From Rhodopirellula europaea 6C (GTDB taxonomy: Bacteria; Planctomycetota; Planctomycetia; Pirellulales; Pirellulaceae): a stretch of 53,460 nucleotides of DNA. The translations under genes and the position numbers were made by a program. Positions 25,355 through 34,387 of this stretch are shown piece by piece. The DNA lies in assembly GCF_000338295.1 (NCBI RefSeq), contig NZ_ANMO01000040.1, positions 1 through 53,460 on the forward strand, in the 5' to 3' direction. The notes under the pieces are model-generated. The model did no database searches, was not told where the DNA came from, and worked only from the letters and a program-made list of their open reading frames with translations. How positions within the stretch are numbered: the first letter of the stretch is position 1; every line of letters starts with the position of its first letter.

Positions 25355-25378
25355 TCCCACCCCTCGCATCGATGTCAC

Positions 25379-25954
25379 ATGTTTCCCTTGCTGCTCATCG
25401 ATGGATACAACGTGATCGGGCCTGTGGCTCCTCCGTCGCGTGGTGCATCAGCGAATTGGTTGCAGGACGAACGCCAATTGCTACTCAACCGGTTGTCGGA
25501 ACATCTGACCGACATCATTCGCAGTCGAACCTGCGTGGTCTTTGACGCTCGCAATCCGCCACACGGCGTGAGCGATCGAATGTCGTTCGCCGACATGGAT
25601 GTTCGTTTCGCGGTCGGCTACCCAGAAGCGGATGACTTGATCGAAGAGCTGATCTTCCAACATCCAAATCCAAAGTCATTGACGGTGGTCTCCTCCGATC
25701 ACCGTCTGCATGCCGCCGCCAAACGCAAGAAGGCGTTGCCAATTGATTCCGATGTTTGGTTGGACGCGTTGTTGGATGGGCAAATCCAAATGGCCAAGCT
25801 TCCGAAAGCAACTTCCAAACGAAAACGTCCCAAGCAGTCCGACAGCCCATCTGGTGAATCATCCGACGAAGCGGCCTTGAGCGGTCCAACCCTGGACGCG
25901 ATGCTGGACACGGAAGAGCTGCAGAAGTGGCTCGATCAGTACGGGTCGGACTGA
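25379..25954 (+). CDS. NYN-domain (YacP-like) predicted ribonuclease
   Basis: A 191-aa protein whose first 130 residues fit the YacP/NYN fold: LLIDGYNVIG at the start, VVFDARNPPHG, MDVRFAVGYPEADDLIEELI and LTVVSSDHRLHAAAKRK. The acidic residues in these motifs form the metal-binding site of PIN-like nucleases. The Bacillus relative Rae1/YacP cleaves mRNA on ribosomes, so an RNA-processing role is plausible, but its target here is unknown. A Lys/Ser-rich linker (around 140-165) leads to an acidic C-terminal helix. It lies 24 bases after the sugar transferase gene and may share its transcript. Confidence 0.88.
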   Translation: MFPLLLIDGYNVIGPVAPPSRGASANWLQDERQLLLNRLSEHLTDIIRSRTCVVFDARNPPHGVSDRMSFADMDVRFAVGYPEADDLIEELIFQHPNPKSLTVVSSDHRLHAAAKRKKALPIDSDVWLDALLDGQIQMAKLPKATSKRKRPKQSDSPSGESSDEAALSGPTLDAMLDTEELQKWLDQYGSD

Positions 25955-26112
25955 GAGCGAAAACGCGATCACAACACCCCAAACCTGACTCAGCCGACGC
26001 CATGAATGCACTCTCGCGATCGTCAGGTTTCGCATTGGGCTCCCGTGTATGCTGTGGCCTTCGTAGACCGATGGTCCCTTTTGAATTTTGACTCTTGGCG
26101 GATTTGACTGAA

Positions 26113-28230
26113 ATGGCTCTGGTGTTGACTCGTGGACTGGTTGCCTTCGGATGTCTCGCAATCGCATCGGCGGCCCCGGTGCTGGCTGATGGACCGGCTG
26201 ACAACCAAGCCGAAAACGTTCGTCCGATTCCGCCGGCAGGAATCGAAGTCGACGCGGAAGCAGTGGATGCTTTGCAAGCCAACGCCGCCATGGTTCGGAA
26301 ACGCTGGCAGCAATTGATCGACGCCGCGAAAACGGACAAACAAGGATCAACGGCACTGGCTCGATTGATCGATCTCGAACCCGAAGTCCTGGTGTTCCCT
26401 CGTGCGGTGGAGATGACGATCGAGCAATCCATTTTTTACTCGCCCAAAGCATTGACGGACGCCGATCGATTGTTGGAAATTGCCAACGAACGAATCGACC
26501 GGATCGCCGCCGGTGCCTCCTGGGCCGAGGTGGTGGGACTGGAAACGAGCAACGAAAAGCAACTGATTGCAGGTGGCTATCGATCCAAGATCGACGATTC
26601 GTTTCAACCCTACGGTGTGGTCGTTCCAGCAAACGTGAACGCCTTGGACGCGTTGCCGATCCGAATGGATGTCTGGCTGCACGGCCGAGGCGAAAAGGTT
26701 TCTGAGTTGGCGTTTCTGAACAAACACAGCAACCGGCCAGACCGATACCGAACGGGCAACGAACCGATGCCCCAATCCGCCATCGTCGCCCATCCATACG
26801 GCCGCTATAGCAACGCGTTTAAATTCGCCGGAGAAGTCGATGTTCTGGAATTGATCGATTACCTGCAGCGCCGCGCTGCCATCGATGATCAACGCATTGC
26901 CATTCGCGGGTTTTCGATGGGTGGTGCGGGATGCTGGCAATTCGCGACGCACTATGCCGATCGATTCTTTGCTGCCACGCCCGGTGCTGGATTCTCCGAA
27001 ACGCCGCTGTTCTTGAAAGTGTTCCAAGGCGAAGACGCCGCCGGGACCGCTCCCTCCCACCAAAAAACATTGTGGCAACTTTACGATTGCCCACCGTGGG
27101 CTGCCAATCTTCGGAACCTGCCGACCATCGCCTACAGCGGCGAAATCGATCGACAAAAGCAGGCCGCTGATGTCATGGAATCAGAACTGGAGAAACACGG
27201 CGTCGACTTGGTGCACTTGATCGGTCCTCAAACCGCTCACAAGATCCATCCTGATGCCAAGCAAGAAATCGCACGCCGGTTGAATTTGATCGAACAACAG
27301 ATTCAGCCCGGCGTTCCCCGCCACGTCCACCTGACAACCATGACTTTGCGGTATTCGAAGATGCACTGGATCGAAGTCACTGGCATGCAACAACACTGGT
27401 CACCGGCCACGGTTGATGCAGCGGTGATACGACATCCCGCTGACTCAAGCGAACAGATTGAGATCGAGTGCGAAAACGTGACTCGCCTGCGTGTGAACTT
27501 CGACGCAGGGCAGTGGCCAGGAAAACCCAACGGACGTGTAGGCGTGATGATCAACGGCAACCACGTCACCAACGCTAGCAACGGCCCGATGGTGGGATCC
27601 GATCGTTCGTTCACCGCCGAATTCATGCACGACGGAAAATGGAAAATCGCCACCGAAGACTCCACTTCGCTTCGCAAGCGGCCTGGACTTCAAGGACCGA
27701 TCGACGATGCCTTCATGGACCGGTTTGTCTTTGTGATGCCATCGGGAACCACCGCCGATCTGATTGTTGAAAAATGGATTCAAGAGGAATCGAAGCACGC
27801 CATGGATCATTGGCGATTGCACTTCCGAGGTGACATTCGTGTGATCCAAGACACGGAAGTCGACGCGGCAATGATGGCGGATCAAAACGTGATTCTGTTT
27901 GGCGATGCCACCAGCAATCAGGTGATTGCACAGCTGCTACCCAAACTGCCGCTGAACTGGACAAAGGAACAAATCCGCATTGGAAACAATGAGGCCGACG
28001 GGGCAGGGCACGTGCCAGTGATGATCTACCCCAACCCGGAAAGCCCGAATCACTACGTCGTGATCAACAGCGGATTCACGTTTCGCGAATACGACTATTT
28101 GAACAACGCACGTCAGACCCCCAAGTTGCCTGACTGGGCGATCTTGAATGTCAGCGAAGGCTCAACCTTCCGCGACCCAGGCAAGGTCGTCGCGGCGGGC
28201 TTCTTCGATGAAGCATGGCAACCGAAGTGA
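26113..28230 (+). CDS. Exported alpha/beta-hydrolase (prolyl-oligopeptidase-like esterase/peptidase)
   Basis: From ATG 26113 the protein is 705 aa with a signal peptide (LVAFGCLAIASAAPVLADG); TTG 26095 would extend it by six residues. The hydrolase core lies at about 165-400. It has RMDVWLHGRGE where these enzymes bind the oxyanion, the nucleophile elbow GFS268MGG, NLRNLPTIAYSGEIDRQKQA containing the likely acid, and the likely base in QTAHKIH (His376). After about residue 420 comes a beta-rich region and a C-terminal domain with DTEVDAAMMADQNVILFGD and HYVVINSGFTFREYDY, a pattern common in planctomycete secreted hydrolases. The substrate is unknown. Confidence 0.88.
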   Translation: MALVLTRGLVAFGCLAIASAAPVLADGPADNQAENVRPIPPAGIEVDAEAVDALQANAAMVRKRWQQLIDAAKTDKQGSTALARLIDLEPEVLVFPRAVEMTIEQSIFYSPKALTDADRLLEIANERIDRIAAGASWAEVVGLETSNEKQLIAGGYRSKIDDSFQPYGVVVPANVNALDALPIRMDVWLHGRGEKVSELAFLNKHSNRPDRYRTGNEPMPQSAIVAHPYGRYSNAFKFAGEVDVLELIDYLQRRAAIDDQRIAIRGFSMGGAGCWQFATHYADRFFAATPGAGFSETPLFLKVFQGEDAAGTAPSHQKTLWQLYDCPPWAANLRNLPTIAYSGEIDRQKQAADVMESELEKHGVDLVHLIGPQTAHKIHPDAKQEIARRLNLIEQQIQPGVPRHVHLTTMTLRYSKMHWIEVTGMQQHWSPATVDAAVIRHPADSSEQIEIECENVTRLRVNFDAGQWPGKPNGRVGVMINGNHVTNASNGPMVGSDRSFTAEFMHDGKWKIATEDSTSLRKRPGLQGPIDDAFMDRFVFVMPSGTTADLIVEKWIQEESKHAMDHWRLHFRGDIRVIQDTEVDAAMMADQNVILFGDATSNQVIAQLLPKLPLNWTKEQIRIGNNEADGAGHVPVMIYPNPESPNHYVVINSGFTFREYDYLNNARQTPKLPDWAILNVSEGSTFRDPGKVVAAGFFDEAWQPK

Positions 28231-28269
28231 TTCAACGAGGTGTGAGGGTTTGATAATCGTCGAGTTTGA

Positions 28270-28528
28270 AACGCACGAAATACCGTTCGTTCGGCGTCTC
28301 CTGATTGGCGTTCGAAAGCGTGGTCACATGGTGCTGTTCGAAAATCAGTTTCGTCCAAACCAACTCGATGGCGATGACAAAGGGCTCTGGGCTCCCCATG
28401 TCGGTTTCGCTCAATTCGCGTTGTGCAACGGCAGCGTGCGTGCGATCACGCAAGAAATCGATGCGGAAATCTACAACGCCCTCGGCAGCCGCAATGGTGG
28501 TGAAGTCATCGACTCCGACGGTTTCTGA
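28270..28528 (+). pseudogene. Truncated remnant of a DUF1559 (H-X9-DG) pseudopilin gene
   Basis: On the plus strand the frame ending at 28528 encodes a DUF1559 C-terminus: WAPHVGFAQFALCNGSVRAI, then QEIDAEIYNALGSRNGGEV. The family motif His-X9-Asp-Gly is present as His (28397) + nine residues + Asn-Gly, so the Asp is lost. The type II pilin-like N-terminus and the central domain are absent, and the frame begins inside the preceding hydrolase gene. The opposite-strand frame at 28232-28591 shows no protein character and is treated as a shadow. The left boundary of the remnant is approximate. It is most likely a leftover of a duplicated or deleted pseudopilin gene. Confidence 0.65.
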
Positions 28529-28615
28529 ATCGTTCTGCGAATGGTTGAAATTCGACTCCATCCGATTCGAATGACCACCTAGCAGACTCATCGCTGCTGC
28601 CCGACTGCCATGACG

Positions 28616-30088
28616 CTATTCCGTGGCGTCGGGCTCTTCTTGTGAAAGGTTGTATTGAGTCCGGATTTGAAGATTGAGGGCGGCCAATCGTTGATAGACC
28701 AAGGTCATTCGTTCTCGCACCGTTTTGACTTCGCCGTCTGGGAATTGAAGTTCCAGCTCCACTTCCCAATCCAGATCGTGCCCCATCTTTGAAACCACCT
28801 CCACGAAGTCTTCGGTGAAGCGTTTGCGTGCTGTCGATCCATATTGCTCGTTGGCGAATGACATGATGTCTTGGATTGGGACCCCATCGATTGAATTGAG
28901 CTGAGCCCAACCATCCGTCAGACGAATCGTTGGCAGATCGCCTTCCCAACGCACGTCTGAGAACGGAGCCACCTTGGCGTACGTGCCTGCGTTCACGGGA
29001 GAATCAGCCACCACGACGGATTCCGTATCAGACGATCCTCCCGATCGCGCGTGCCCGACAAAAGAGAAGACAGCCGCGACAGCCAGGGTGGAAATCACGA
29101 AGATCAGGATCAGCACCAAGATCGCCGGAGCACCAATCTGCTTTGCAACCGAATCCGTCGGTGGTTTCTCGTTGGAGCGTTTGGAGATGAGGTACCAACG
29201 TCCGAAGAACATGATTTCAAACGGAATGACAGCGGAGACGACCGCCTGAAAGAACACCGGACCGGCTTGCGAAAAACTAAACCGATATCCGCAGTACCCT
29301 CCCACCAAAGTTGGCACCAAAATCATCGCTGCCATCCACCACGAGGGGACGATCCGGTTCCAATTCTCAGACCATGAGACCCAATCTTGCCCGCCAGGAA
29401 TGTCCCCTGACGTTTGTTCGTTCACAACAAGCGACGAGACCAGCTCGACCAGGTCATCGACCTCACCGCCGTCGCTTGCATCATCACTTTCCAGGTTTGC
29501 CACGATCCTCTGCAAGTGTTCTTGCCGCGGCTGAAGCTGCTCATCGACCGCTTTTTGATTGAGTCGATAAATCTTGCGGTAGAGATAAAAAAGAAACACT
29601 CCGAACGGTGTCGTCACAAGGATGCATCCCCACCAAGTCCCCGTGGTGTTCCATGCGACATTGATGAAGAACGCCATCAGCGAAATGGTGAACGGCAGCA
29701 GGTACCACCAGAAGATGTTCCGTAACAACCAAATTTGATGTTCGACCTGCGTCAGCGATTCTTTCGCATAAAACAAAAGTGGCTGACCAGGATCGCTTGC
29801 CGCCTTGGGATGCAGCTTGCGATCAATCAGCATGAAGCCAGCGATCCAAAGCAACACTGGCACAGTCAACCACCACGACCAAGGCAACGACATGCCGATG
29901 CCCATGGCCAACCAGATCGGAATCATCAGCAGTGACACGCTGACTTCACGTACATCTCGCCAGAAGATGATGTTGCGAAATTGGTCATGCGACTGCTGGA
30001 CCTGCTGCGACAGCAACTCGGCATCGAATGTCACTTTCAACTCCGATGCATCGGCCTTCCAAGCTCTTTGAAACTTATCAAGATTCAT
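28616..30088 (-). CDS. Multi-pass membrane protein paired with an ECF sigma factor
   Basis: A 490-aa protein with an ATG start that overlaps the sigma-factor gene by 11 bases. The N-terminal 40 residues are soluble and helical (FQRAWKADASELKVTFDAEL), the position and size expected for a sigma-binding segment. About six membrane helices follow in two groups: near 45-100 and 115-170, then near 245-350. The C-terminal 110 residues lie beyond the last helix and form a soluble domain with VRWEGDLPTIRLTDGWAQL and a Glu-rich strand region. No HxxxCxxC zinc anti-sigma motif is seen. Its location suggests it controls the sigma factor, which is an inference from gene overlap. Confidence 0.8.
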   Translation of the reverse strand: MNLDKFQRAWKADASELKVTFDAELLSQQVQQSHDQFRNIIFWRDVREVSVSLLMIPIWLAMGIGMSLPWSWWLTVPVLLWIAGFMLIDRKLHPKAASDPGQPLLFYAKESLTQVEHQIWLLRNIFWWYLLPFTISLMAFFINVAWNTTGTWWGCILVTTPFGVFLFYLYRKIYRLNQKAVDEQLQPRQEHLQRIVANLESDDASDGGEVDDLVELVSSLVVNEQTSGDIPGGQDWVSWSENWNRIVPSWWMAAMILVPTLVGGYCGYRFSFSQAGPVFFQAVVSAVIPFEIMFFGRWYLISKRSNEKPPTDSVAKQIGAPAILVLILIFVISTLAVAAVFSFVGHARSGGSSDTESVVVADSPVNAGTYAKVAPFSDVRWEGDLPTIRLTDGWAQLNSIDGVPIQDIMSFANEQYGSTARKRFTEDFVEVVSKMGHDLDWEVELELQFPDGEVKTVRERMTLVYQRLAALNLQIRTQYNLSQEEPDATE

Positions 30089-30695
30089 GGTGCTGGGCCT
30101 CCGCGACTTCGACGTTCAGCAATTCGGCGAGTGCTTTCTTTGCACGACCAAGTCTCACTCCGACATTGCTCTCAGAGATCCCCAGCACGCCGGCCATTTC
30201 ACGGTAGGACAATTCGTCCAAGTACAGCAGCACCAACGCGACATCGGATTTCGGCAACTGATGAATGGCCTTGTACAGTTGTTCCAGCGTTTCACGCTGC
30301 TCAGCGTGTTGGCTGGAATCGATTGATTCGGCCGGAATGGTTTGCACTTCGAGCAATGGTTGCTGACACGTCCTTCGACGTTGATCGTTGCGTCGCCAAT
30401 TCATCGCGGTATGCAGTGCGACGCGATAAAACCATGTTGCCGGACTAGCTTGCCCCTGGAAACGAGGCAACGAATGCCATGCCTGAAGCAAGATTTCTTG
30501 AGCCAGATCCTGGCTTTCTTCACTGCCAAGCGTGTAAGCACGCGCTACCTGAACGACCGAAGCTTTGTGCCTCTCCAGCCAATCAATGAATAGCGATTTG
30601 GCATCCTCTTCTTGCACCAGTAGCTCTCGCTCAGGGGATCCGTAAGAAGTCTCTCTATTTGTGTTAGTACCGCTGGCAGCGATCCCCTTACACAA
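30078..30695 (-). CDS. ECF-type RNA polymerase sigma factor
   Basis: The frame gives 205 aa from TTG 30695. A GTG at 30617 (179 aa) gives a length closer to typical ECF factors and is preceded by gagcgag, so the start is unsettled. Region 2 is clear: DLAQEILLQAWHSLPRFQG followed by SPATWFYRVALHTAMNWRR, which read the -10 element and melt DNA. Region 4 is the helix-turn-helix SYREMAGVLGISESNVGVR preceded by LPKSDVALVLLYLDE. It probably directs RNA polymerase to a small envelope or stress regulon, held by the overlapping downstream membrane protein. The regulon cannot be read from this window. Confidence 0.92.
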   Translation of the reverse strand: MCKGIAASGTNTNRETSYGSPERELLVQEEDAKSLFIDWLERHKASVVQVARAYTLGSEESQDLAQEILLQAWHSLPRFQGQASPATWFYRVALHTAMNWRRNDQRRRTCQQPLLEVQTIPAESIDSSQHAEQRETLEQLYKAIHQLPKSDVALVLLYLDELSYREMAGVLGISESNVGVRLGRAKKALAELLNVEVAEAQHHES

Positions 30696-30809
30696 ACAGT
30701 TTGAAGTTCACGGATAAAGTCGAAAAACCTGCGTGCCCCGGCCAAAAAACGCCTGCCGGCCTTGAGTGACGTGAGCTTCACCCTGCTCGAGTGGATGCGA
30801 CGAAAGCGG

Positions 30810-33800
30810 TCATGGACTCGCTTGAGAGACAAACTCGGATGGCAATTTGTACTGGCCGTCGGATGCCAAACGTGTCGTGATCAAGATCGCGGACTTGTCC
30901 GGTTTCACCACCCACACCAAAGCTTGCTTGGGATCGGCCGGTCCCGTCGCGGTTCGGTCCGGGTTGGCTCCCAGAACCAAATCCGTCAACACGGTTCGCA
31001 ACGGAACATCGTTTTTCGCAAAGTCGCGGATCTGCTGGTTCTGTGTGATCCCCATCTTTTGCAGGTCACCGCCAATGATTTGAATTGGTGGCAATTGATT
31101 GTTCGCAGGCAGGTCACGATTGAACTCTTCGGCGATCGTGTCGACCGCGAACTGCAAAGACTCTTGGTCAAAGCTGACCGACATCTTCCGATCCAGCATT
31201 TCATCGATCGACAACTTGGTTTGGTTGGTCGCCATCGCCTCCGAGACTGGTTCGGTCGTCGTGTTCGTGGCAAGCAAGGTTGCCAACGTCAGTTGCGGCA
31301 GAGCCAATGGAGGTAGGTAGGCGTTCCAGACGAGTTTGCGGTCCACGCGACCGGTGCGGACATTTTCTTCCGCAAACGCCCACATCGATGGAAGCCTAGC
31401 GGCGAGCAAACGCCACGACGGGTCAATGTCTCGCGTCACCAAGAAGTCTTCTGCCCAACGAGGTGCATTGTCGAGTTGCTCACGAAGTGGTGTCGCCAAC
31501 GCGGTTGGATCAACGCCCGGGGCCGCAGCCAATCGAACTTCGACATACGATCCAGCTGTACCGAGTGATGTCACTGTACCGGATGATGTCTCGCCGGACG
31601 AATCGTCGGATGTCGATGCCACTCGAACCAACATACCGCCGCAATCGGCGAGAAGGTTTTGGCGGATCCATGGAATCAACTCCGGCGAAGTCGCGTCCAT
31701 CCAACGTCTCGCATCGCTGACCAAGAAATTGGGCTGGGTCAGAAACGCGATCGCGTCATTGGGGCGAGCGGATTGCCAAAGTTCTTCCAGCAACCGCGGC
31801 AGCACAACTGGTGCCCCGCCCATCTCGGCGACCTCACCAATGCGAGCGATGGAACCGACCGCGAACGCATCGACCAGATCGTCGGCAGCCTCCGCGGGAC
31901 GTCCTTGCGTCATCGGGAAATACGCCAGCGCATCACGAGTGTCACCGGCATAGATGGTCTCACCGCCGGGTCCGCGTGCGGAAGAGACGTCCCAGGTATC
32001 CAGCAAAGTTTCCAAAGACTTTGGTTCGTTCAAACGAATCGCGGCGGCGACCTCTGGGACACCTTCTTGTCCAGGAAACCAAGCCAACGCAACGTGAGAA
32101 ATTGTTTCGCTGGGCACGCCCGACCATTGGTTCAGCGCATCCAACCAGCCTTGAGTTTCGGGGCCGAACATATCCAGCAACCCGATTTGTTGAAGTCGTT
32201 GCCAATCCATCGTGACCACCGCGGCGGGGCCGGGCGGCAACAATCCGGTGGCTCGACTGACTTGTTCACCGTCAGCCCGCAGGTCTGGCGGAGCCCAAAG
32301 CATTTGCTCGTTGTCAACGACTTGGATGCCGGTTGCAGGCGGATCGGGTCGGCGAGCGGGAGAGCGAACTGGCGTCGTTGGTTGGTTCGTGTCACTGGAA
32401 ACACGAGGGATGAATTTTGGAACCGCCGGCCGAACTCGCTTGGTAACTTCACGCGGAGTTTTGTCTCGGGTTGCAAGCATCGCGACCAAAACCAAGAGGG
32501 GAATGCACAACGCATAGATCCCGTACCAAGCTTTCCGGTTGCGACGTCTTCGTCGACGTCGAGCCGGAACAACAGCGGCAACGCTCTGCTTTGATTCCTC
32601 AGATTTCGATTCCGTTTCAATCGATTCGGATATGGCCGTCGATTCGTCAGCTTCGGTCGTCTCGTTGATCACGGCGACCGGAGTAGACGACTCAGACACT
32701 TCCGACTTTGCCACGGCGGGCTGAGTCGCATCTGCTTCAGAGCCTTCTGCAACAGAAGCAACGACCGTCGAAGTTTCAGGCTTGGGCGTATCGGCTTGTT
32801 CTGGCTTCGGCTCCTCCGCAGCTTCCGCGACGGGAGCCAGCTTTGTTTTCGCAATGACCTTCGCGTCGGGTGCTTTCTCGGCCTTCTTATTTTCAATCTG
32901 TTTGAGTGAAGTCTCCAAGCTTGAATCCGCCGGGCGAGATGGCTTGGCGACCGGCGTCTTCTTTGGCGTCGGTTTGGGCTTCGCCGGCGAAGTCGCCTGT
33001 TCCACCTTTTTCTCGATCGGCTTCTTCTCAGCCGACTTCTTCACCATCGGCGTCTTCTCAGCTGGTCGCTTTTCAGTCGCCAGTGTTTCTGCCGCCGACG
33101 GTTGTTTTGTAGACGTGGATTGCTTCGTCGCGGGTTCCGCCGGTGTGGCCGTCGCCGCCACGTTCAAAGCTTGTGCGAATTGCTCGACGCTCGCGAAACG
33201 GGCGTTGGGATCCGTCGCCAATGCCGCTGCCAAGACTCGGCACAACGGATCGCCCGTCGCGCCCTGTTCAACCGCCGATGTCAGTTCCGAAGGCAATCTT
33301 GCTCGAGATTCGTCGGCGAAAGCAGGACGTCCGAACCGCAGCTCAAAACCCAAACATCCAATCGCAAAGATGTCGTCGGCGACCGTCAGTTCGTGGCTCT
33401 GCGAACCAGCCAAACGTTCGGGCGACCAGTACGATTGCCAATCACGTGATGACTGAAGCCAAGTTTCACGTCCGGATTCTCCGTCTTTACTGGCAACGCT
33501 CTGCATCGAGACGGATGGATCTCGCAACAAAGTCCATTGACCTGAATCGTTGGTCCAGATTCGATCGCGACGAATCTCGCCATGCACCATTTTTTTTGAA
33601 TGCATCGCGGTGACCGCATCGCAAATCGGAATCAGAACAGCAACGGTTTGCTGGACAGATCGATGCTGATTGGGTGAATCCACGCATCGTCCCGAAACCA
33701 ATGGGATGAACACCCCCGCGAAGTCTCGGTGGCTGCCGATGGGTTCGCCCAAAGGACCGTTTCGAACCGGCACGATCTCAATCGGTTGCAAGGATGGATG

Positions 33801-34226
33801 CGTTAGTTCGGCATGAGCCCTCAGATTGGCGGCGGCATCAGCTGACAAGCTGGACGGGTCGATTTGTCGCAACCACCCAGCAACCGGCTTTTCACCGGAT
33901 TGCGCCGGGTCGCAAACCACGGTTTGCCAATCCGAAAAGGGAAAGGGAGCCGATTTGTCAGCCGCAACCAGGGTCAGCGGAGGAATTCGCAGAAGTGGCG
34001 TGTTGGGAAAATCCGCTTCCCACGTGGTGTGCTGCAGCACTCGCGAAATAGGGTATTTTTTAACTCGGCCGGTTTTGACCAGCCACGAGGCGAGAGACGC
34101 GGCGTCCGAAGGCGGTTTGCCCCCGTGATCGTTCGCGAAATCGGCGGCCCAGATTGGTGGGTCGGAGGCGTCGGCCAGTCCGCTTTGGACCATCCGTTTC
34201 CAAAAATCGACAAGTTGCAGCGGCAT
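30810..34226 (-). CDS. Membrane pseudokinase with long Lys/Pro/Glu linker and large extracytoplasmic domain
   Basis: From ATG 34226 the protein is 1138 aa; a TTG at 34247 would add seven residues. Residues about 100-355 resemble a Ser/Thr kinase fold, with the helical signature DDIFAIGCLGFELRFGRPAF (284-303). The catalytic loop is degenerate: HGEIRRDRI in place of HRDxKxxN, so the catalytic Asp and the Asn are missing, and DFG is replaced by Arg235-Asp-Pro. An approximately 200-residue Ala/Lys/Pro/Glu-rich linker leads to a run of arginines (556-562) and one membrane helix (567-586), placing the kinase-like part in the cytoplasm. The outside part has a 350-residue domain and a C-terminal region (about 1000-1138) with SVSFDQESLQFAVDTIAEEF, which looks STN/secretin-like. 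Confidence 0.82.
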   Translation of the reverse strand: MPLQLVDFWKRMVQSGLADASDPPIWAADFANDHGGKPPSDAASLASWLVKTGRVKKYPISRVLQHTTWEADFPNTPLLRIPPLTLVAADKSAPFPFSDWQTVVCDPAQSGEKPVAGWLRQIDPSSLSADAAANLRAHAELTHPSLQPIEIVPVRNGPLGEPIGSHRDFAGVFIPLVSGRCVDSPNQHRSVQQTVAVLIPICDAVTAMHSKKMVHGEIRRDRIWTNDSGQWTLLRDPSVSMQSVASKDGESGRETWLQSSRDWQSYWSPERLAGSQSHELTVADDIFAIGCLGFELRFGRPAFADESRARLPSELTSAVEQGATGDPLCRVLAAALATDPNARFASVEQFAQALNVAATATPAEPATKQSTSTKQPSAAETLATEKRPAEKTPMVKKSAEKKPIEKKVEQATSPAKPKPTPKKTPVAKPSRPADSSLETSLKQIENKKAEKAPDAKVIAKTKLAPVAEAAEEPKPEQADTPKPETSTVVASVAEGSEADATQPAVAKSEVSESSTPVAVINETTEADESTAISESIETESKSEESKQSVAAVVPARRRRRRRNRKAWYGIYALCIPLLVLVAMLATRDKTPREVTKRVRPAVPKFIPRVSSDTNQPTTPVRSPARRPDPPATGIQVVDNEQMLWAPPDLRADGEQVSRATGLLPPGPAAVVTMDWQRLQQIGLLDMFGPETQGWLDALNQWSGVPSETISHVALAWFPGQEGVPEVAAAIRLNEPKSLETLLDTWDVSSARGPGGETIYAGDTRDALAYFPMTQGRPAEAADDLVDAFAVGSIARIGEVAEMGGAPVVLPRLLEELWQSARPNDAIAFLTQPNFLVSDARRWMDATSPELIPWIRQNLLADCGGMLVRVASTSDDSSGETSSGTVTSLGTAGSYVEVRLAAAPGVDPTALATPLREQLDNAPRWAEDFLVTRDIDPSWRLLAARLPSMWAFAEENVRTGRVDRKLVWNAYLPPLALPQLTLATLLATNTTTEPVSEAMATNQTKLSIDEMLDRKMSVSFDQESLQFAVDTIAEEFNRDLPANNQLPPIQIIGGDLQKMGITQNQQIRDFAKNDVPLRTVLTDLVLGANPDRTATGPADPKQALVWVVKPDKSAILITTRLASDGQYKLPSEFVSQASP

Positions 34227-34387
34227 GGCGACGAGAAGAAGTAACAACAGACCGGATCAACCGGCATCACATAGAACTTTGACCTAGTTTATTCTGTCTG
34301 GCACGTCGACACCGGATGCCTTTTCGACGAATGTCCTTAGTCTCGTCATTTTCCTGATTCGCAACCTTGTAGAACCCCACCGTTGCC

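Noticed and set aside
28232-28591. A 119-aa minus-strand frame in the gap before the 490-aa membrane protein
   Set aside because: The opposite strand reads as a DUF1559 C-terminus with the family spacing, which explains the region better.
30696-30809. GC-rich stretch with a T6 run between the sigma and pseudokinase genes, considered as a terminator
   Set aside because: The T-run falls inside the putative loop and the stem is only about four pairs.
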